Assembly (NCBI GenBank): GCA_958433005.1
Contig: CAUAWV010000012.1
Coordinates: 1 to 51,786, forward strand
Direction: 5' to 3'
From: an uncultured Collinsella sp.
Lineage (GTDB): Bacteria; Actinomycetota; Coriobacteriia; Coriobacteriales; Coriobacteriaceae
DNA length: 51,786 nucleotides
A program made the position numbers and the translations under genes. Every line of letters begins with the position of its first letter. Positions within the stretch are counted from its first letter, which is position 1. The notes below the pieces were generated by a model that saw only the letters and a program-made list of their open reading frames with translations, was not told the origin of the DNA and ran no database searches. Positions 43,401-51,061 of this stretch are shown here, one piece after another.

Positions 43401-43680
43401 CCTTGCAATCGACGCGCGCACGCCGGTCGATGAGCGCTCGGTGGAAAGCGGCCTGGGAATCTTCGAAGAGCTTGGTTTCTGTCGCGTTTCGGGGTTTGAC
43501 GACACCCGTCGCATCGCGATGGCCGAAAACCCTGGCCGCGTGCAATTGAGCAGGTCAATTCGCTATTTGGAGGGCTTGCGCTCGCGCATGGAGTTCTCGG
43601 CTTTCCGGAGCTGGGCGCTCGATTCGTGTGCTTCTGATATGCTAGCCAAAGTTAACCGCCCGATCGTACCACGGGCCTAG
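40393..43680 (+). CDS. recJ: RecJ exonuclease fused to a RecQ-like helicase
   Basis: A 1095-residue fusion. The first 560 residues are RecJ, the single-strand 5'-3' exonuclease. Visible signatures are FGDFDVDGITST, TVDNGIAAKEE, the DHH motif in VVTDHHEPSDQ, and GGHAGAVGV of the DHHA1 domain, followed by an OB-type region. From about 610 onward comes a superfamily 2 helicase with Walker A GTGRGKSLIF, DEAH in VVIDEAHHAG, MAATATATA, and QMSGRAGRDGQ as motif VI, RecQ-like but without an obvious HRDC domain. RecJ and RecQ cooperate in end resection, so one chain may combine unwinding and degradation. ATG 40393 begins MSSLKTTHRW; an earlier GTG (40348) is possible. The fusion is certain from the sequence. 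Confidence 0.9.
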   Translation: MSSLKTTHRWAVAQQNPELEKELSAGLGIPGLVARIMVAHGITSIEEGQLFLTPSLNRDWADPLIIPGMAVVADRVERAIRNHEHIAVFGDFDVDGITSTCLLTEALRSFGANVTPFIPHRFDEGYGLSRAALDRVNELAQPNLIVTVDNGIAAKEEVSYLESLGIDLVVTDHHEPSDQVPQGVPLTDPKLEDEGPSRELAGAGVALKLVQVLGERLGKPSYWRSLIEVAALGTVSDMMPLTPENRALVAEGIQQMRVTARPGYIALAALAKADLSSITADGLSFSLIPRLNAAGRMADPKLALDLLLARDPIEASALAAELEEINRQRREIEAELTRDAMAKVEKTYDGGRAIVVGGEGWHEGVKGIVASRLTNRYHVPALLFSIEDGIARGSGRSVGKVNLFDAVERCSDLLIRRGGHAGAVGVTIEASKLDEFRRRLSAVLSELPAEDFEDTDEVAATVDLSELNIETIEQISRLEPFGQGNKVPLLAAEGVTMCDRAVVGKTGEHMRFVATDGAASVPAIMFRVPQIDKLINCDSAVDLVFEAVAEHWQGRVKPKLMIKDVLVRDTTAPNIDDPACELRRGVRPADSGLRLESRKRETLAQLSYTELTRSLIHSFIGSNQPHRAQVEALDALADHKSVLAVMGTGRGKSLIFHVHAAREAVLRGRASIFVYPLRALVADQAYHLSSTMAALGIGVGVLTGETVEAARDDVFAGLASGRTGIVLTTPEFLSIHRDRFARSGRIGFVVIDEAHHAGLAKGGDRSAYLDMPDILKALGDPVVMAATATATAPVVAELARVLPITSTVVDETVRENLQLEDDRDLASRENRLVSIVATGEKTVIYVNSRDQSVALAKTLRKRVPDCATHIAFYNAGLARSDRRRVEEAFRDGSLSCIVSTSAFGEGVNLPDIRHVVLYHMPFGAIEFNQMSGRAGRDGQPAVIHLLYSSRDARINERLLDCYAPERDELVTLYRALQTMWRSNRGKTGDDSFCASDIDIAQMCLAIDARTPVDERSVESGLGIFEELGFCRVSGFDDTRRIAMAENPGRVQLSRSIRYLEGLRSRMEFSAFRSWALDSCASDMLAKVNRPIVPRA

Positions 43681-43695
43681 GGGAAGGGGACCTCG

Positions 43696-46056
43696 ATGGA
43701 TGCCGCAGCCCGTACCGCCCATGATTCCACTCTCCAGCCGTTTTCGGAGATGGAGCACTATAAGCATGCCGATGAGCTGCCGCCCGAGATTATGGCGGAC
43801 AGTTACGACAAGCTGGAGCGTCTGTGCCTCAAATATATGAATGAGGATGACTTCTCCATGGTGGAGCAGGCCTACTGCTTTGCCGCCGAGAAGCATTGCA
43901 ACCAAAAGCGCCGCTCGGGTGAGATGTACATTAACCATCCCGTCGAGGTGGCCATCATTCTGGCTGATCTCAAGATGGACTGCGATGTGGTGTGCGCCGC
44001 GTTGCTGCACGATACCGTCGAGGACACCGAAACCTCGCTTGCCGACGTTTCCGGCCTGTTTGGCGAAACCGTGGCAGAGCTCGTCGACGGCGTGACCAAG
44101 CTCACCAACATCGAAGTCGACAGCATGGACGAGAAGCAGGCGCTTACGCTGCGCAAGATGTTCCTTGCCATGTCCAAGGACATTCGCGTCATCATCGTCA
44201 AACTCGCCGACCGCCTGCATAATATGCGCACGCTCGCCGCCCTGCGCGAGGACCGTCGCCTGTTTAAGGCACGCGAGACTATGGACGTGTACGCGCCCCT
44301 GGCCGACCGCCTGGGCATGAGCTCTATTAAGTGGGAGCTTGAGGATCTGTCCTTCTTCTATTTGGAGCCCGACGCCTACCAGCGCATCGCGCGCATGGTG
44401 GCAGAGTCGCGTGAGGTTCGCGAGCGCTATCTGGCCGAGACTATCAAGACGCTCACCGATGAACTCAACCGCATTGGCCTGGAGGGCTTCCAGATCAACG
44501 GCCGCTCCAAGCACTATTGGTCCATCTACCAAAAGATGAAGCGCAAAGGCAAGGAATTCTCCGAGATTTATGACTTGGTGGCGCTGCGCGTCATCACTCA
44601 TTCGGTGCGCGATTGCTATTCCACGCTCGGTGCGGTGCATACGCTGTGGCACCCCATGCCCGGTCGCTTTAAAGACTATATCGCCATGCCCAAGGTCAAT
44701 AACTATCAGTCGCTTCATACGACGGTTATCGGCCCCACGGCCCGTCCGCTCGAGATTCAGATTCGAACCTACGAGATGCACGAGCAGGCCGAGTACGGCA
44801 TCGCCGCCCACTGGCTGTACAAGAAGTCGGGCGGATCGTCTGCTTCAAAGACCAATGATGCCCAGCGTCTGGACGACCAGATAAACTGGCTCAAGCATTC
44901 GCTCGATTGGGCAGCGTCTGATGAGATTACCGACGCCAAGGAATACCTGCACTCGTTGAAGGTCGACCTCTTCGACCAGGAGATCTTTGTCTTTACGCCC
45001 AAGGGCGAGGTCATGGCGCTTCGTGCCGGCTCCACGCCGCTCGACTTTGCCTATGCCGTTCACACCGAGGTGGGCAACCACTGCGTCGGCGCTAAGATCA
45101 ACGGTGCGGTCGCGCCGCTCACGCATGAGATCAAGACGGGTGACCGCGTTGAAATCCTGACCAATAAGAGTTCCAAGCCGTCGCGCGATTGGCTCAAGAT
45201 CGTCAAGACACCTTCGGCCAAGTCAAAGATTCGCCGTTACTTCGCTGCCGCGACCAAAGACGATGACGCTGCCGCCGGCCGCGATATACTGGCCAAGGAC
45301 CTGCGCAAGCGCGGGTACGGCATCTCTACGCCGCGATCTACGCGTGCGCTCAATGCCGTGGCGGAGCAGTTTAACTACAAGCAGCTCGAGGACCTGTTCG
45401 CAGCCGTTGGGGCGGGCAAAGTCGCCCCGCGTGCCGTGGGCAACAAGGTCGAGCAGATCTTGGATCCCAAGCCCGAGGAGCAGCTCACCAAGGCCGAGGC
45501 CATTGCCGAGGTCGTGAAGCAGCCCGCGCGCGGATCCAACCGCAAGCCCCAAAAGCGTGGCAAGAGCGCCAGCAACGGTATCATCGTCAAGGGCGAGAGC
45601 AACAGCGGCTTGCTGGTTCGTCTGGCGCATTGTTGCAACCCCGTGACGGGCGACGATATCGTGGGCTTCATCACGCGCGGCCGCGGCGTCTCGGTGCACC
45701 GTGCCAACTGCCCCAACGTCAAGGGTCTTATGGAACACCCCGAGCGCATGATTGACGTTGAGTGGGACGGCGCTGCCGATACCCTGTTCCAGGTTGAGAT
45801 CGTGGTCGAGTGCCTGGACCGCATGGGCCTTCTCAAGGATGTCACCATTGCCATTGGCGATGCGGGCGGCAATATCCTTTCTGCCGCCACGTCGACCAAC
45901 CGCGAGGGTATTGCAACCCTGCGCTTTATGGTCGAGATTTCGGACGCGAGTGGTCTGGATCCGCTGCTGGCTTCCATCAGCAGTGTCGACTCGGTCTATG
46001 ACGCACGCCGTCTGATGCCGGGTGAGGGTGGAGCTCAGCTCAAGCGTCGTGTGTAG
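43696..46056 (+). CDS. relA: Bifunctional (p)ppGpp synthetase/hydrolase, RelA/SpoT family
   Basis: A 786-residue long RSH enzyme that makes and degrades the alarmone (p)ppGpp. The N-terminal hydrolase has HPVEVAIIL and the HD motif in ALLHDTVEDTETS with the intact metal site. The synthetase has YDLVALRVIT, GRFKDYIAMPKVNNYQSLHT and the RPLEIQIRT strand. The TGS domain starts VFTPKGEVMALRAGSTPLDF. A zinc-finger-like region (RLAHCCNPVTGDDIVGF, VHRANCPNV) and a C-terminal ACT domain follow. Both active sites look intact. AAGGGGA precedes the ATG, 15 bp after the recJ-like stop, so the two may be cotranscribed. Confidence 0.93.
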   Translation: MDAAARTAHDSTLQPFSEMEHYKHADELPPEIMADSYDKLERLCLKYMNEDDFSMVEQAYCFAAEKHCNQKRRSGEMYINHPVEVAIILADLKMDCDVVCAALLHDTVEDTETSLADVSGLFGETVAELVDGVTKLTNIEVDSMDEKQALTLRKMFLAMSKDIRVIIVKLADRLHNMRTLAALREDRRLFKARETMDVYAPLADRLGMSSIKWELEDLSFFYLEPDAYQRIARMVAESREVRERYLAETIKTLTDELNRIGLEGFQINGRSKHYWSIYQKMKRKGKEFSEIYDLVALRVITHSVRDCYSTLGAVHTLWHPMPGRFKDYIAMPKVNNYQSLHTTVIGPTARPLEIQIRTYEMHEQAEYGIAAHWLYKKSGGSSASKTNDAQRLDDQINWLKHSLDWAASDEITDAKEYLHSLKVDLFDQEIFVFTPKGEVMALRAGSTPLDFAYAVHTEVGNHCVGAKINGAVAPLTHEIKTGDRVEILTNKSSKPSRDWLKIVKTPSAKSKIRRYFAAATKDDDAAAGRDILAKDLRKRGYGISTPRSTRALNAVAEQFNYKQLEDLFAAVGAGKVAPRAVGNKVEQILDPKPEEQLTKAEAIAEVVKQPARGSNRKPQKRGKSASNGIIVKGESNSGLLVRLAHCCNPVTGDDIVGFITRGRGVSVHRANCPNVKGLMEHPERMIDVEWDGAADTLFQVEIVVECLDRMGLLKDVTIAIGDAGGNILSAATSTNREGIATLRFMVEISDASGLDPLLASISSVDSVYDARRLMPGEGGAQLKRRV

Positions 46057-46137
46057 GCTGACTTGCGAAATTATTGATATTGGCTGCGTTCGAGGCATCG
46101 TATGGTGCCTCGACGTGTATAGAAGGAGGGCACGCGT

Positions 46138-46821
46138 ATGGACGCTACGGCTTTGGATTTAACTCCTCGGGGCTCGGTCTCAATCGAAACCCTTGTAAAC
46201 GGTCCCATCCAGACCAATAGTTATGCCGTGATTTCGAACGGCGAGTGTCTGATTGTTGATCCCGCCTGGGAGGGCGAGAGTCTCGTTGAGCATATTCGAG
46301 CAGAATACCCTGATGTGCATGTACTCGGTGCCGTTTGCACGCATGGTCATGCCGATCATGTCGGCGGTGTCGCAGGAGTTCGGGCCGCCATTGGCGCTGG
46401 CGCCCTGTACGAGCTGTGTGACAAGGACGCAGCGGTGCCGCATGCGAATATCAAGGAACAGCGAGCGATGTGGGGCATCGAGACGCCCGATCCGGGCGAT
46501 CCGACGCTTCTGCTTGCCGAGGGCGATACCGTTGAGCTCGGCGACATTTGCCTGCAGGTTATCGAAGTGCCTGGGCATACACCGGGCGGCATTGTCCTGT
46601 TCGCTGCGACCAAGCAGGGAAACATTGCCTTTGTTGGCGACACCCTGTTCCCGGGCAGCCACGGCCGTACCGATCTTGCCGGTGGCGACGAGGCGGCGAT
46701 CATGCGCTCGCTCTCCAAGCTCGCCCAGCTGCTTCCGGCCGATACCGTTTGCCTGACGGGCCATGGTGGTTCGACCACCATGGCGCGCGAGCTCATGCAG
46801 AACCCGTTCATGCAGATATAG
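46138..46821 (+). CDS. MBL-fold metal hydrolase (glyoxalase II-like)
   Basis: A 227-residue metallo-beta-lactamase-fold protein. The zinc-binding HxHxDH is in THGHADHVGG near residue 67. Further ligands are the histidine in VPGHTPGGIV, the aspartate in FVGDTLFPGSHGRTDLAGGD, and the final histidine in LTGHGGSTTM. This set is the one of the YcbL/glyoxalase II-like group, which hydrolyses thioesters. GAAGGAGGG precedes the ATG. It follows relA by 81 bp, a spacer with a CGAGGCA/TGCCTCG hairpin. Confidence 0.88.
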   Translation: MDATALDLTPRGSVSIETLVNGPIQTNSYAVISNGECLIVDPAWEGESLVEHIRAEYPDVHVLGAVCTHGHADHVGGVAGVRAAIGAGALYELCDKDAAVPHANIKEQRAMWGIETPDPGDPTLLLAEGDTVELGDICLQVIEVPGHTPGGIVLFAATKQGNIAFVGDTLFPGSHGRTDLAGGDEAAIMRSLSKLAQLLPADTVCLTGHGGSTTMARELMQNPFMQI

Positions 46822-47013
46822 CTTTACCGTCAGCTGCGAGCACGAGAAGCGTCCAAACGTCAAGTAATTTTCCCCAACGGGTCGATTCCATAGGGCAAAC
46901 GGTCAAAAAAAGTCCGTTTGGACGATATTCGTGAACAAACGAACGTTTATGCCCGGGTATGCCGTGGTAAAATCTCAGGCGTTATCGGAGCAACCTTACA
47001 GGAGGTTTCTTTT

Positions 47014-47880
47014 ATGCTCGTCAACGCAGCAGACATGCTCAAGAAGGCCGAGGCCGGCAAGTACGCTCTCGGTGCCTTCAACACCAACAACCTCGAGTGG
47101 ACCCTGGCTATTCTCCAGGCCGCCGAGGAGGCCAAGTCTCCGCTGATCCTTCAGTGCACCGCCGGTGCCGCTAAGTGGATGGGCGGTTTCAAGGTCTGCG
47201 CCGACATGGTCAAGGCTGCCGTCGAGGCCACGGGCGTTACCGTTCCCGTCGCCCTTCACCTCGATCACGGTTCTTACGAGGACTGCTTCAAGTGCATCGA
47301 GGCCGGCTTCACGTCCATCATGTATGACGGCTCTCACGAGGAGACCTTCCAGCTTAACCTTGACCGCACCAAGGAGCTCGTTGAGCTTGCCCACTCCAAG
47401 GGCATGTCCATCGAGGCCGAGGTCGGCGGCATCGGCGGCACCGAGGACGGCGTGACCTCCAACGGCGAGCTCGCTGACCCCGCTGAGTGCAAGCAGATTG
47501 CCGACCTGGGCGTTGACTTCCTCGCCTGCGGCATCGGCAACATCCACGGCGTGTACCCCGCCGACTGGGCCGGCCTGTCCTTCGAGCGTCTGGGCGAGAT
47601 TAAGGCCGAGACCGGCGACCTGCCCCTCGTTCTTCACGGTGGCACCGGCATCCCCGAGGATCAGATCAAGAAGGCCATCTCCCTGGGCGTCTCCAAGATC
47701 AACGTCAACACCGACCTGCAGCTCGTCTTCGCCAAGGGCGTCCGCGAGTACATCGAGGCTGGCAAGGATCAGCAGGGCAAGGGCTTCGATCCCCGCAAGC
47801 TCCTCAAGCCTGGTCGCGACAACATCGTTGCCCGTACCAAGGAGCTCATGGAGGAGTTTGGCTCCGTCAACAAGGCGTAA
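47014..47880 (+). CDS. fba: Class II fructose-1,6-bisphosphate aldolase
   Basis: A 288-residue glycolytic enzyme that splits fructose-1,6-bisphosphate. It opens MLVNAADMLKKAEAGKYALG and contains NTNNLEWTLAILQAAEE. Zinc ligands are visible in LHLDHGSYEDC, in the glutamate-rich SIEAEVGGIGG region and in LVLHGGTGIPE, with GVSKINVNTDLQ as the phosphate-binding end. ATG 47014 is preceded by ACAGGAGG; the longer frame from 46918 is rejected. Codon use looks optimised, as expected for a highly expressed gene. A candidate -10 TAAAAT lies about 45 bp upstream; the 192-bp leader contains no other gene. A repeat-rich spacer follows. Confidence 0.93.
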   Translation: MLVNAADMLKKAEAGKYALGAFNTNNLEWTLAILQAAEEAKSPLILQCTAGAAKWMGGFKVCADMVKAAVEATGVTVPVALHLDHGSYEDCFKCIEAGFTSIMYDGSHEETFQLNLDRTKELVELAHSKGMSIEAEVGGIGGTEDGVTSNGELADPAECKQIADLGVDFLACGIGNIHGVYPADWAGLSFERLGEIKAETGDLPLVLHGGTGIPEDQIKKAISLGVSKINVNTDLQLVFAKGVREYIEAGKDQQGKGFDPRKLLKPGRDNIVARTKELMEEFGSVNKA

Positions 47881-47902
47881 GTAGCGGTTTAACTTTCCCG
47901 CC

Positions 47903-48136
47903 GGAGGCCCCGTTTCCCCTACGCTGTTTCCTTCGCGCTCACCTGGCTTCGCCAGAAGTCGCGCCAAGGAAACAGTTCCGGGGGACGGGGCTTCCTTCGT
48001 TTAACGCCGCAGGGTTACGAGTCTGAATTAAGATGGCTACTGGCTTTGCCAGAAGTCGCGCAATGGGAAAAGCTTCGGGTGAACGGGGCCTCCTTCGTTA
48101 ACTCGCTGCAGGGTTACTGGGCTGAATTCATTTTTT
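47903..48136. repeat. Intergenic tandem repeat and large stem-loop after fba
   Basis: The 352-bp spacer from 47881 to 48232 carries two copies of a 97-bp unit (47943-48039 and 48040-48136). Both begin CTGGCTTYGCCAGAAGTCGC and share ACGGGGC...CTCCTTCGTT-like and GCAGGGTTAC blocks. The first copy is also part of a large hairpin: 47924-47938 pairs with 47961-47975 over 14 of 15 bases around a CTGGC/GCCAG inner stem. An outer GGCCCCGT/ACGGGGC pairing extends this further. It probably ends fba transcription among other roles. The rest of the spacer, to 48232, holds a T-run at 48130 and nothing else I can name. Confidence 0.7.
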
Positions 48137-48232
48137 GACTACCGCTCGGCGGTGTTGATGGCTCCCTTGTTGGGGCTTTCTTTTTATCTCGCTACAATGT
48201 GCTTCAAGGGTTCTAATGACTTGGAGTTTGGT

Positions 48233-49666
48233 ATGGCTGTTATTAATGTGCTGCCTTCGGATGGGAAGGTTATTGACGAGGGGCCTGTTGGTTGCTCTGT
48301 TGATGTTTGCTGTGATGACTTTCGTCATCTCGATGTTGGACTGCCGCCCGAGATTCTTCGTCTTAAGGATGCCGGGTATTTGACGCAGGCTGTTGTTGCC
48401 TGCGATCGCCTTTTGGAGCAGAACCCTGAGCCTTCGCTGGCTGCTTGTGTTCGTGCAGAGCGGTATCGCATGCTCGAGACGCCGCTTCATTTTTCGGTGT
48501 CGCGTGATCGGGCCATTGCGATGATTCGCGAGGAGTGGCCTGAGTTTACCGAGGAGCAGTTTGACGATCTGATTGACCGTAAGCGTATTGACTGGCGCTT
48601 TATCGATGGCGAGCTGTTCGTTCTCGACAACTTCCTCGATTCGCTTCGCGTATATCCCAAAGAGGTCCCCGGCATGCGTCCCGATCCTACGGACGGAATT
48701 GCACTGCGCAACGAGATGCTCAAGGAGATGGAGTCGCAAAACGGATTGGCTCGCGTCATTACGCTTAAAGCGTCTGTGTCTGTCCCCGGCGCTCTAGAGG
48801 GGGAGACCGTTCGCGCTTGGCTTCCCGTTGCCGCCACCTGCCGCCAGCAGTCTCGGGTCGAGATTCTCGACATGACGCCGGAGGGTGCTGTTGCTCCCGC
48901 GAACGCTTCGGCACGTACCGCCTCGTGGTCTTCTTCGAGTGAACGCTCATTCTCGGTGACCTATCGTTACCACATCGATGCTGCTTATTGTGATGTCTAC
49001 GGTGGCACACTTCCGGTTCATCCGCGTATGGACGCGCCTCTGCCCGAGGATATTTCCGAGGACCGTCCGCACATTGCATTCACGCCGTATCTGCTGCAGC
49101 TGACGGCCGGTGTTGTTGACGGACTCGAGGATCCGCTCGATCGCGCCCGTGCTATCTATGATTACCTGACGCAGCATATCGACTATCGCTATCAGCCGCC
49201 GTACTTGCTTTTGGGATCTATTGCCGATGACTGCGCGCATTCGCTCCGCGGCGATTGCGGCGTTATGGCGCTCACGTTTATCACCATGTGCCGTATCGCG
49301 GGCGTGCCCGCCCGTTGGCAGAGCGGCCTGTACGTTGCGCCCGATTCGGTGGGGTCGCACGACTGGGCAGAGTTCTATACGCCGCAGACCGGTTGGCTCA
49401 ACGCCGATGTGTCATTTGGATCTTCTGCTCGCAGGATGGGGGAGGAGTGGCGCCGCCGTCACTACTTTGGCAATCTCGACCCGTGGCGTATGGTGGCCAG
49501 CAATCGATTCCAGGCAGAGTTTGAGCCCTCTTTCGACGGCGTGCGCGAGGACCCCTATGACAACCAGGTGGGGGAGGTCTCGGTCGACGGTCGCGGATGC
49601 CGTCAGCGCGAGATGCTCCGCACGGTCGAACTCATCGAAATGCTCGAAGTTCCATTTTCGGACTAA
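48233..49666 (+). CDS. Transglutaminase-like cysteine protease-fold protein
   Basis: A 477-residue protein with no signal peptide from the chosen start. The C-terminal part holds the transglutaminase core: the nucleophile in LRGDCGVMALTFITMCRIAG, the histidine in GSHDWAEFY and the aspartate in LNADVSFG, all intact. ARAIYDYLTQHIDYRY upstream is typical of the family. The N-terminal 250 residues include a helical region (LKDAGYLTQAVVACDRLLEQ) and a beta-type region before the core. ATG 48233 follows TTGGAG; a longer frame from 48152 adds a hydrophobic start that could be a membrane anchor, so export cannot be excluded. The likely activity is peptidase or amidase; the substrate is unknown. Confidence 0.8.
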   Translation: MAVINVLPSDGKVIDEGPVGCSVDVCCDDFRHLDVGLPPEILRLKDAGYLTQAVVACDRLLEQNPEPSLAACVRAERYRMLETPLHFSVSRDRAIAMIREEWPEFTEEQFDDLIDRKRIDWRFIDGELFVLDNFLDSLRVYPKEVPGMRPDPTDGIALRNEMLKEMESQNGLARVITLKASVSVPGALEGETVRAWLPVAATCRQQSRVEILDMTPEGAVAPANASARTASWSSSSERSFSVTYRYHIDAAYCDVYGGTLPVHPRMDAPLPEDISEDRPHIAFTPYLLQLTAGVVDGLEDPLDRARAIYDYLTQHIDYRYQPPYLLLGSIADDCAHSLRGDCGVMALTFITMCRIAGVPARWQSGLYVAPDSVGSHDWAEFYTPQTGWLNADVSFGSSARRMGEEWRRRHYFGNLDPWRMVASNRFQAEFEPSFDGVREDPYDNQVGEVSVDGRGCRQREMLRTVELIEMLEVPFSD

Positions 49667-49705
49667 TCGGCAGAAAGCTGTGATAAACTAACTCACGCAT
49701 TGCGT

Positions 49706-49792
49706 GCCCGAGTGGCGGAATTGGCAGACGCAGTGGACTCAAAATCCACCGTTGGCAACAACGTGCGAGTTCGAGTCTCGCCTCGGGCACCA
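49706..49792 (+). tRNA. tRNA-Leu (anticodon CAA)
   Basis: An 87-base gene with acceptor arms GCCCGAG (49706-49712) and CTCGGGC (49782-49788), then A and encoded CCA. The anticodon loop CTCAAAA gives CAA at 49740-49742, so it reads UUG leucine codons. A long variable arm (GTTGGCAACAACG) confirms a class II tRNA. The T arm GCGAGTTCGAGTCTCGC is canonical. A terminator follows at once. Confidence 0.95.
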
Positions 49793-50021
49793 TACATGCA
49801 AGTGAGCGTTCAAGGGGGTCAAGGCCCCCTTTTTCGTGCCGAACTCGCGTGAGCGCGCGGAGCGTTAAGCAAACAGGCCTGTGGCCTGTTTGTAGCGGAG
49901 CGTGGCGAGGGCGCCGTGCGCCCGAAGCCCGGGGCTTCGCGAAGCGAAGGCCCTTCGAGTCTCGCCTCGGGCACCATACATGCAAGCGAGCGTTCAAGGG
50001 GGTCAAGGCCCCTTTTTCGTG
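49770..50021. repeat. Direct duplication of the tRNA-Leu 3' end and its terminator
   Basis: The 69 bases 49770-49838 (T arm, acceptor end, CCA and terminator) recur at 49954-50021 with one substitution and one missing C. The second copy lacks the 5' half of a tRNA. The 115 bp between them (49839-49953) holds several hairpins, including AAACAGGCC/GGCCTGTTT and GAAGCCC/GGGCTTC, and no gene. The layout resembles the two attachment sites left by an integrative element, or a duplication. Confidence 0.8.
49812..49834 (+). terminator. Intrinsic terminator of tRNA-Leu
   Basis: AAGGGGG (49812-49818) and CCCCCTT (49825-49831) with a 6-base loop, followed by TTT. It lies 20 bp after the tRNA. A second, nearly identical copy lies at about 49995-50018. 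Confidence 0.85.
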
Positions 50022-50040
50022 TACGTAATGTGATAACGCG

Positions 50041-50222
50041 CTGTACGTGTTATTATTCGCAAGGCGTTGTTCCCGCAATGCCCTAAAGAGGAACCCGAGG
50101 GTTCCCACCTTTTGGCGCCAATGAGCAGCTGACTGGTCATACAACTTAGATTCTCTTCCTCAAGTCGAGGAAGTCTATGTGTACGACCTGGTTGCTGAGA
50201 AGCGCCGGGTTTTTTTTTATGA
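50041..50222 (+). ncRNA. infC operon leader with attenuator hairpin
   Basis: Between the tRNA repeat and infC lies a structured leader. It contains a perfect GGAACCC/GGGTTCC hairpin (50092-50107) and a CTTCCTC/GAGGAAG hairpin (about 50155-50174). A terminator hairpin ACCTGG...CCGGGT with inner GCT/AGC (50186-50210) is followed by nine T (50210-50218). The terminator ends just before the infC ribosome binding site, so transcription is probably attenuated. Leaders of this operon are often controlled by ribosomal protein L20; that ligand is inferred here. Confidence 0.65.
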
Positions 50223-50237
50223 ATGGAGGTAGGGAAA

Positions 50238-50792
50238 ATAGCTAAGTCTGATGACACCCGCATCAACGACGAGATCACTGCATCTTCGTGCCGTTTGATT
50301 GGCGTCGATGGCTCTCAGCTCGGCCTGTTCGCCATCCGCGATGCCCAGCGCGTCGCCGACGATCAGGGTCTCGACCTGGTCGAGATCGCTCCCAACGCGG
50401 AGCCGCCGGTCTGCAAGGTCATGGACTACGGTAAGTTCAAGTACCAGCAGGCCATGAAGGCCAAGGCCGCTCGTAAGAACCAGTCCAAGGTCGAGGTCAA
50501 GGAAATGAAGTTCCGACCCAAGATCGACGTTGGCGACTACGAGACCAAGAAGGGTCACGTTCTGCGTTTCCTCAAGAAGGGCGCACGCGTTAAGATCACC
50601 ATCATGTTCCGCGGCCGTGAGATGGCTCACCCGGAGCAGGGCCTTAACGTTCTCGAGCGTCTCGCCGAGGATCTCAAGCCTTACGCTACGGTCGAGTCCA
50701 AGCCTAAGATGGAAGGCCGTAACATGCTTATGCTGCTCGCCCCGATTAAGGGCGCCTTCGATGAGGATAAAGCGGCAAGCGATAGCAAGTAA
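50238..50792 (+). CDS. infC: Translation initiation factor IF-3
   Basis: A 184-residue IF-3 that binds the 30S subunit and checks the initiator tRNA and start codon. It shows TRINDEITASSCRLIGVDGS, FAIRDAQRVADDQGLDLVEI and the linker and C-terminal domain signature KEMKFRPKIDVGDYETK. The start appears to be a rare ATA at 50238: GGAGGT (50225-50230) lies seven bases before it, giving IAKSDDTRIN. The nearest in-frame ATG (50223) overlaps the ribosome binding site itself and has only a T-run upstream. Rare starts at infC are known (ATT in E. coli) and allow IF-3 to repress itself. It leads infC-rpmI-rplT. Confidence 0.93.
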   Translation: MAKSDDTRINDEITASSCRLIGVDGSQLGLFAIRDAQRVADDQGLDLVEIAPNAEPPVCKVMDYGKFKYQQAMKAKAARKNQSKVEVKEMKFRPKIDVGDYETKKGHVLRFLKKGARVKITIMFRGREMAHPEQGLNVLERLAEDLKPYATVESKPKMEGRNMLMLLAPIKGAFDEDKAASDSK

Positions 50793-50824
50793 CTAGTGTT
50801 CTGTAACCGATTAAGGAGTATTTC

Positions 50825-51016
50825 ATGCCTAAGATGAAGTCCCACAGCGGCACCAAGAAGCGTTTCCGCAAGACTGGTACCGGCAAGCTTATGCGCGCCA
50901 AGGCTTTCAAGAGCCACATCCTGAGCAAGAAGTCCACCAAGCGTAAGCGTGGCTTCCGTCAGGAGACCGAGATCGCCGCTGCCGACCGTAAGGTCATCAA
51001 GTCGCGTCTCGCCTAA
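50825..51016 (+). CDS. rpmI: 50S ribosomal protein L35
   Basis: A 63-residue, very basic protein with the L35 start MPKMKSHSGTKKRFRKTGTG and the KRKRGF motif near residue 40. AAGGAG precedes the ATG by eight bases. It lies 32 bp after infC and 45 bp before rplT in the conserved infC-rpmI-rplT order. Confidence 0.97.
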   Translation: MPKMKSHSGTKKRFRKTGTGKLMRAKAFKSHILSKKSTKRKRGFRQETEIAAADRKVIKSRLA

Positions 51017-51061
51017 GTTCGCGTTCCCGTTTTCGTTTTACCATCTAGGAGTTGATAGAAC

